From Paramarasmius palmivorus (Eukaryota; Basidiomycota; Agaricomycetes; Agaricales; Marasmiaceae), in the NCBI GenBank assembly GCA_037176845.1, contig JAYKXP010000044.1:248001-312000 (forward strand): a stretch of DNA of 64,000 bases, given 5' to 3'. Below are positions 59,221 through 64,000 of the stretch, piece by piece. A program made the translations under genes and the position numbers. The stretch's first letter is position 1. Every line of letters begins with the position of its first letter. The notes under the pieces were generated by a model. The model was not told the DNA's origin and made no database searches. It saw only the letters and a program-made list of their open reading frames with translations.

Positions 59221-61285
59221 CACAACAGTCTGAATATCAAGTATCCTCTCATCATCGGATGTCTCTCCGTCACGTAGAGACTTTGGCACGCAGTTACGAT
59301 GGCCGAGTTGGATATCCGGCTCTGTTTCGAGGGAATACCGGATGGGAGATAGGAGTGGTATATGAGGAGGTGGATCCCGTGGGCCTGGTAGTGGTGTGAA
59401 ATAGTCGGAAGGTAAGTTTCCTGCTTCTCGTGTCTTTTCGATAGCGTCTTGCCAATCGTTGCAGCAGAAATAAGCCCAAACACGTTCTCTGTAGATGAAT
59501 TGGTCGATGATCTTGTGGTGAATGAACCTGATGAATTCCCGACCCCGTTCGCTCGTTATTAATATCGAAGTACGATCGGTACGGTTGATATGTTTAGCGA
59601 GAGCCCATGTGAAGGAAACACGTTCAAACAGGTGTCGAAAATCATCGTCATTCTCGACACTCGAGCATGACTTCCAAGAGTCCTCGTATAATCGAAGAAA
59701 TGTCAAACTCCGCTTTCGGACACCAGCGTCCTGATGTGTCCACAGCCTTCCCAGAACTGAGAGCGGTGCGACAAAACAAAAATCCACTGTTTGTACATCC
59801 ATCCATTGAAGTGCAGCATGAAAGTCATCACCGTGGACGCCAGCCGCCGTCATCAATAACTGGTGTTTGAATAGAAACTTGATTCCAATCGGGTGACAAA
59901 TTACAAGGTCAGGGATATTATGAAGATATGGCAGGTATCCCGAGTAGTTGTGCCACAAGTCTTGCTTCCGAAACTCCTCTCGATCTCCGACAGCAAGGTC
60001 AACGTCCGCTCTTGAAGCGTCAGTCCACAACGCGATATCCCAGTGACCAAGAACCGCAGAGATTGCGACAGAAGGAGGTATGGTCTCCAAAATATTTCGG
60101 AGATGAGGTATCATCATTGGACTGTCACGAAACATCGTTACTGCCCATTCGAAAGCGCGTAATTGGTAAACCTGTAGGCTGAACAGGTCTTTTCCAGACC
60201 ACGGTAACCGATCTCTGACATGCTGGTCAAACTGCCTGACCACTTGGAGATCGAACGAAGACCAGTTTGAGGCTGGTGAATTGATGTGATGGCTCACTGG
60301 CAGTCCATGAGGAGGCTTTTCGTGCCTCGACTCATAGGTAGGAAACCATGATTTGGACAGGGGATGGAGGACTTTGCACACGAAACGGTAGAATAACCTT
60401 GACTGTGGTGACTTGTACGGGCAGATAAACTGGTAGGATAACCGTTCAAAGTGTCCATGTGCAATATCGTACTTCTGATCCTTTGGTATGGTCAACGTGG
60501 GGAGAAGTGTGGTGACGATATATAGCCCAGCGCTGAGCCCGACGGCAACGAGTGACACAACGAATGGAATCCGGTGTAGACCCCATAAAAGATCTAGAAT
60601 CCCTGCAAAGAAGAGGAGCAGGGCGATCTCGAGAAGAATTGGGAGTGCCGAGAGAAAGCCAGGAACACCCCATTTATCGAAGCTATCCCGACGAAGCTGC
60701 CGTAGGGCTAAAGCCTCTCCTGGTGACCTCGTAGGCGGCTCTCGCTGATATTCCCGAATCCACTGTTTGCATAGGAGACCAAATAGTGCTGAGGTAAGGC
60801 TGAATATTAGGCTGAGTAGCCAAAAGCAGTTGATACGGATCGTGGATGCGTCGGGTGTGAAGGGGTTCGAGTCGGAAGAAATGATGGCGGTCTGCGATGC
60901 ATTTGGTTGCTGCAGCACGACCAACTTTTCAAGCAGAGTGACGGTTTTATCTGCGGGGTCTTCTTGGAGTTTCTGATATGCTTCGATGAGGAACGCTGTA
61001 ACGACAGCGGAGAAGAGACCAGCCTGTTCAGACCCAAGATATCAGAGGATGTACATCTAAAGGATAAAAGTCAACTCACAAAAACTAGGAGCGTATCAAT
61101 GTCCTCCTTCCAACCCTTCACCTGTTCTTCATCGTACTTTTCCACAGCCTTGGATATCTTCTCGAACGATTCAGCAAGAGTTGGTTTCTTTTCTTTCACG
61201 TCTCCGTCTGGTGAAGTTTCCGGCTTGATAACCAGCAAGGAGTAAGTAGAAATACTTGGATTTGTGACATTGTATGCCTCACCAT
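59059..61285 (-). CDS. DUF6535 four-helix membrane protein, copy E (frameshifted tail)
   Basis: Three exons: ATG 61285-61283, 61223-61080 and 61023-59059, about 703 residues. Domain motifs: KYDEEQVKGWKEDIDTLLVF, AGLFSAVVTAFLIEAYQKLQ, NCFWLLSLIFSLTSALFGLL, CKQWIREYQREPPTRSPGEA, PILLEIALLLFFAGILDLLW and IPFVVSLVAVGLSAGLYIVT. The middle region holds (FEWAVTMFRDSPMMIPHLRN). After ILDIQTV the frame leaves the family pattern and ends about 50 unrelated residues later, because bases were lost near 59210-59220. Its 5' leader differs from that of copies C and D. It is inverted relative to C and D and lies between an orphan leader and an orphan tail. Confidence 0.83.
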
Positions 61286-61984
61286 TCTGGTTTTCCTGCC
61301 AGCTTGGTGGTGGTTGCAGGTAGAGCGCTTCCAGAAACAGCATGCTAAGTGCGACGCCCAAACATAGCCTTCAAATAAATTGAAGGGGTTGGTGATCCTG
61401 TCAACGATGACATCTAGAATCTAAGGGTGGGATTGTAAGGCGCTCAAGTGAGAGTGTTGTTGGACGTGTCCTGACGCTAGTAGATTCCTCTGATAGCGCG
61501 AGCGTTAGACGTATGATGCCGAGTGTAATGGTGGTGGAAGAAGAGATGCGCGGAGTCGCGTCAATCGCACGGGCTCCACCCAGACCACCACTAGTCTTGA
61601 TTCAAGACTTTATTATCGGACGCTGCAGGTATTCGCTGATAATAAACGTTCCGCATAGCTCCATAATCGATCAGAGATAGACTGCCCATTTACACAACAA
61701 CCGCCTCCAACTTTTTCACATATCGCTACATCCAACCTTCCAACGCCAGTGGGATCTCATTTACTGAACGTATCTGTTCTTCTGTCAAGACGACTTCCTA
61801 CCAACACCGCAGTCCATAGCTTGAAGGATGCTCAATATTCAATATTCAATACCCGCCTCGACACTCTCCGGAAATTACGCTCCGGGATGAGAAAGGAACG
61901 GAAATCAGCTGGGAGTTTGGGTACTAATGGTAAGTATTTCTAGTCTCAATGTTGAATGTGGTCGCTGATGTTTGAGTACGAGTA
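61286..61984. other. 5' flank of copy E; no gene seen
   Basis: It should hold the promoter of copy E. Short plus-strand frames (61749-61943) have no support. Confidence 0.45.
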
Positions 61985-62430
61985 TCAAAGCTCCGCTCCA
62001 TGAAACATCATTCGAGTACCGCATCCCTAGACGCTACCGAGTGCCCGAGAACATGCGGGAGATAGCCCGAGTGTTATGTTACGACAAACTCAAGTGACAG
62101 ACGAAAGACCTTCAGCTCGTACCCAACACAAAACAGTCACGACGACGAGCGACATGTCACGATTCCGACCAGTGGTTGTTTGTCCCATTCAGATGAGGTT
62201 TACGGTGACGAGCAACATCGGGAGGTGGTTGTCGTTTCTCAGAACTCTGGGATTGTTGTTGCTGATAGAGTACCGGATACCTCGAAAGTCATTGAAGGTC
62301 TTAGGTTCGGGATGGGCTTTGGTTCCTGGTGGTGAAGGGGATGAAGGGGGTGGTAAAAGGGAGAAAGTGTGACGGGTTTGATGGTGAGGTTGGGCGTTCA
62401 GGCCTCAGGGCTAACTGTATGGGCATCGGG
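61985..62430 (+). pseudogene. orphan DUF6535 C-terminal tail (5' part missing)
   Basis: Blocks matching the tails of copies A and C appear in order on the plus strand: the CATCCCTAGACGCTA region (about 62020), GAGAACATGCGGGAGATAGC, GTTGCTGATAGAGTACCGGA (about 62255), then the 3' flank GGTTGGGCGTTCAGG and GGCATCGGGCACACC. Stops interrupt every frame. No membrane domain precedes it on this strand. It is the 3' stump of a broken copy. Confidence 0.6.
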
Positions 62431-63071
62431 CACACCGTCGAAGGTTGAGGAGTAGGCGGAAGAACGTTGGGGTGGTGTACACATTAAACGCTCTTTAGCG
62501 ACGTCTTTGGAGTCGATTACACCAAGGCCAGAACTCGCCGCTTGTTGGATGACGGCTGCTAGTAGACGTCTAAGGGCGTTGAGGCTTGGCTTATGGGGAA
62601 CGCCCTCAGAGTCCTGGTCTTCTTGTTGCCCTTAAACGTTACACATACACATGTTTGGAGTACTGAATATCGATGTATTGTTTCGTGTATTAGGTACAAA
62701 GAACACTAGAGTCACGTTCGGTATGAAGAGTGAATATGGGGTATGTACTGGGATGAGCGTATGCCTATGAATGCCTGTAATGTGTTTTGCCGGAGGGAGG
62801 ACACGGACGGGGTGAAGTGCCAGGTCCTAGCCGAGAACTGAACGTTTGGATCCTCCGTTTTGATGTGGTGGGTGGGCGAAAAAGAGCGCGAGGGGGCGAG
62901 GAGGACGTGGAGATGGACGCAGGCAGCGAAAGACGCGACTAGTTGCGCCCGTCCTACCACGAAGTTTCGTGATGGGTAGATCCACCAGTAATCTGGAAAA
63001 CTTAGACGGGTGAAGGTAGAGAGGGGTATATGGGGGTTTCGGAGGGGTGAAGATGCACCTGCATGTACATA
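62431..63071. other. intergenic, no gene seen
   Basis: No supported frame. A minus-strand frame at 62712-62960 lacks signature. Confidence 0.45.
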
Positions 63072-63893
63072 TCAGCGGCTGGAACCAAAACGGCGATGGA
63101 TATCGATAAAGCGACGCACCAACGTTCCCCTGTGTAACCTGACAGACAACTCATGAACAAAATGCTCTATCTTGTCCCAAATCGTAGCATCGTAGTATCC
63201 AGATCCAGAGGTTCGAGGAGTAAGAAAACGAGTGGACGAGGATCCGGAAGGATTTGGATGTGAAGCAGATGGATTCCTACGCGTCGATATGGGATTGAGA
63301 GCAGTCTGAAGTGAAAAGGGGAGAAGAAACATACGGTACTACACAGCCTGAGCCTCGTTGCCGTTGGTGGTGGATGTGGTTTGGATGAGATGAGCGAGCT
63401 GCGGCTGTTGCGTCGGAGAATTGGATCAGAAGGCTCAAGGATTAGAGAGTGTGTCGTTCGTTGCCGTTCATCGGGGGTAGTACTGGTATGTTGAAACGTT
63501 GCCGTCGTTATGGCCTTCCATATTGCACGGAGCTCTAGCCTCTACAACCGTCGGGGCAAGGTTGGTGTATTCTTCCAGGTACATGTTCCTTGTGTGTACA
63601 ATCGAGTCAGTGGTGTTTTCGTTACTGAATTTGGCAAGGGCTCACCTAGATTTCTGATTGAAGGTGGCAGCGTTGTCAGCGTCAGGAGAGGAGGTGCGAG
63701 CGGTATCGGCTTCGGTTGGTGGGTTGGGAGAAACAGGTGACGGCTGTAGGAATGAACGATCAGCCAAGATTTCAAAGAGAAAGTAGCTACATTACTCACA
63801 GAGGATCTTCCTGGGGTAATACCGACCGGCATCAGCAAGGTGTTCAGACGATGTGAAGGTATATGCAACATACTTGACGGCGATGAGTGACAT
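63072..63893 (-). CDS. partly resolved multi-exon gene, unknown function
   Basis: Exons 63893-63801 (from ATG MSLIAVKYVAYTFTSSEHLL) and 63743-63646 (Pro/Ser/Thr-rich) join in frame with GTGAGT and GTGAGC donors. The last exon, 63305-63072, is also clear: TALNPISTRRNPSASHPNPS, then YYDATIWDKIEHFVHELSVR and RRFIDIHRRFGSSR. It joins phase 0 to an open stretch ending at 63335 (GTATGT donor) that reads WKAITTATFQHTSTTPDERQ. The link between these two halves, around 63520-63590, could not be fixed without a phase change. There may instead be two genes, the first ending at TGA 63468-63470. No family recognised. Confidence 0.4.
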
Positions 63894-64000
63894 TGGTGAT
63901 ATCGGCAATGATGTCACTGGAAGAGTGGTTTCTTCGACGGGCTGACTGTGCTTAATCGGATGAGAGCCGGGGAGACTCGAAGGATGCAGAAGAATTGAGT

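Noticed and set aside
1..64000. CRISPR array, rRNA, or bacterial operon structure
   Set aside because: No regular short repeats with spacers and no rRNA-like blocks. Short spliceosomal introns throughout show a eukaryotic, fungal sequence.

Overview
The window reads as nuclear DNA of a mushroom-forming basidiomycete (Agaricomycetes). Genes are split by many introns of about 50-60 bp with GT..AG ends and short branch-point sites. Several starts are preceded by TATA boxes. The gene content is typical of the group: F-box proteins, paralogous four-helix DUF6535 membrane proteins, P450 tandems, a BCS1-like AAA ATPase, a Cyt-like (volvatoxin-type) protein and a secreted GH43 enzyme. No rRNA, tRNA, CRISPR array or complete transposon was recognised. 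All exon structures were joined by eye from splice sites, frame continuity and family motifs.

Layout, left part (1-26.7 kb). An F-box/LRR-type gene runs off the left edge (minus). It is followed by a secreted GH43 glycosidase (minus), a long gene-poor stretch, a single-pass membrane protein with a Ser/Thr-rich ectodomain (plus), a small basic Arg/Gly-rich protein (minus), and a Cyt-like pore-forming protein gene (minus). Next come a second F-box gene (plus), a third F-box gene (minus) and the first full DUF6535 gene (copy A, minus). Then come a small membrane/coiled-coil protein, a small three-exon gene with a CG microsatellite in its intron, and a conserved fungal protein of unknown function.

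Middle part (26.9-50.4 kb). An intron-dense acetamidase/formamidase lies head-to-head with a FAD monooxygenase. A second, paralogous FAD monooxygenase faces it across an SR-like gene. Then follow a BCS1-like AAA ATPase, a conserved protein of unknown function, and the RNase P/MRP subunit POP5. Two tandem P450 genes come next, with a broken DUF6535 relic between them, and then an MFS transporter. The P450s, the transporter, the monooxygenases and the amidase could serve small-molecule metabolism. A housekeeping gene (POP5) sits among them, so a single dedicated cluster is not shown.

Right part (50.4-62.5 kb) is a DUF6535 array: copies C and D (plus), copy E (minus), an orphan 5' leader (plus) and an orphan 3' tail (plus). 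All four bodies share an odd start: the ATG is the last codon of its exon and abuts the splice donor. The membrane core is open in every copy. Only copy A keeps an uninterrupted C-terminal tail; C has an early stop, and D and E are frameshifted. Copy E lies inverted between the two orphan pieces, as if inserted into, or recombined with, another plus-strand copy. An interstitial telomere-like repeat lies between C and D. This birth-and-decay array is the most unusual part of the window. The far right end holds one partly resolved minus-strand gene.
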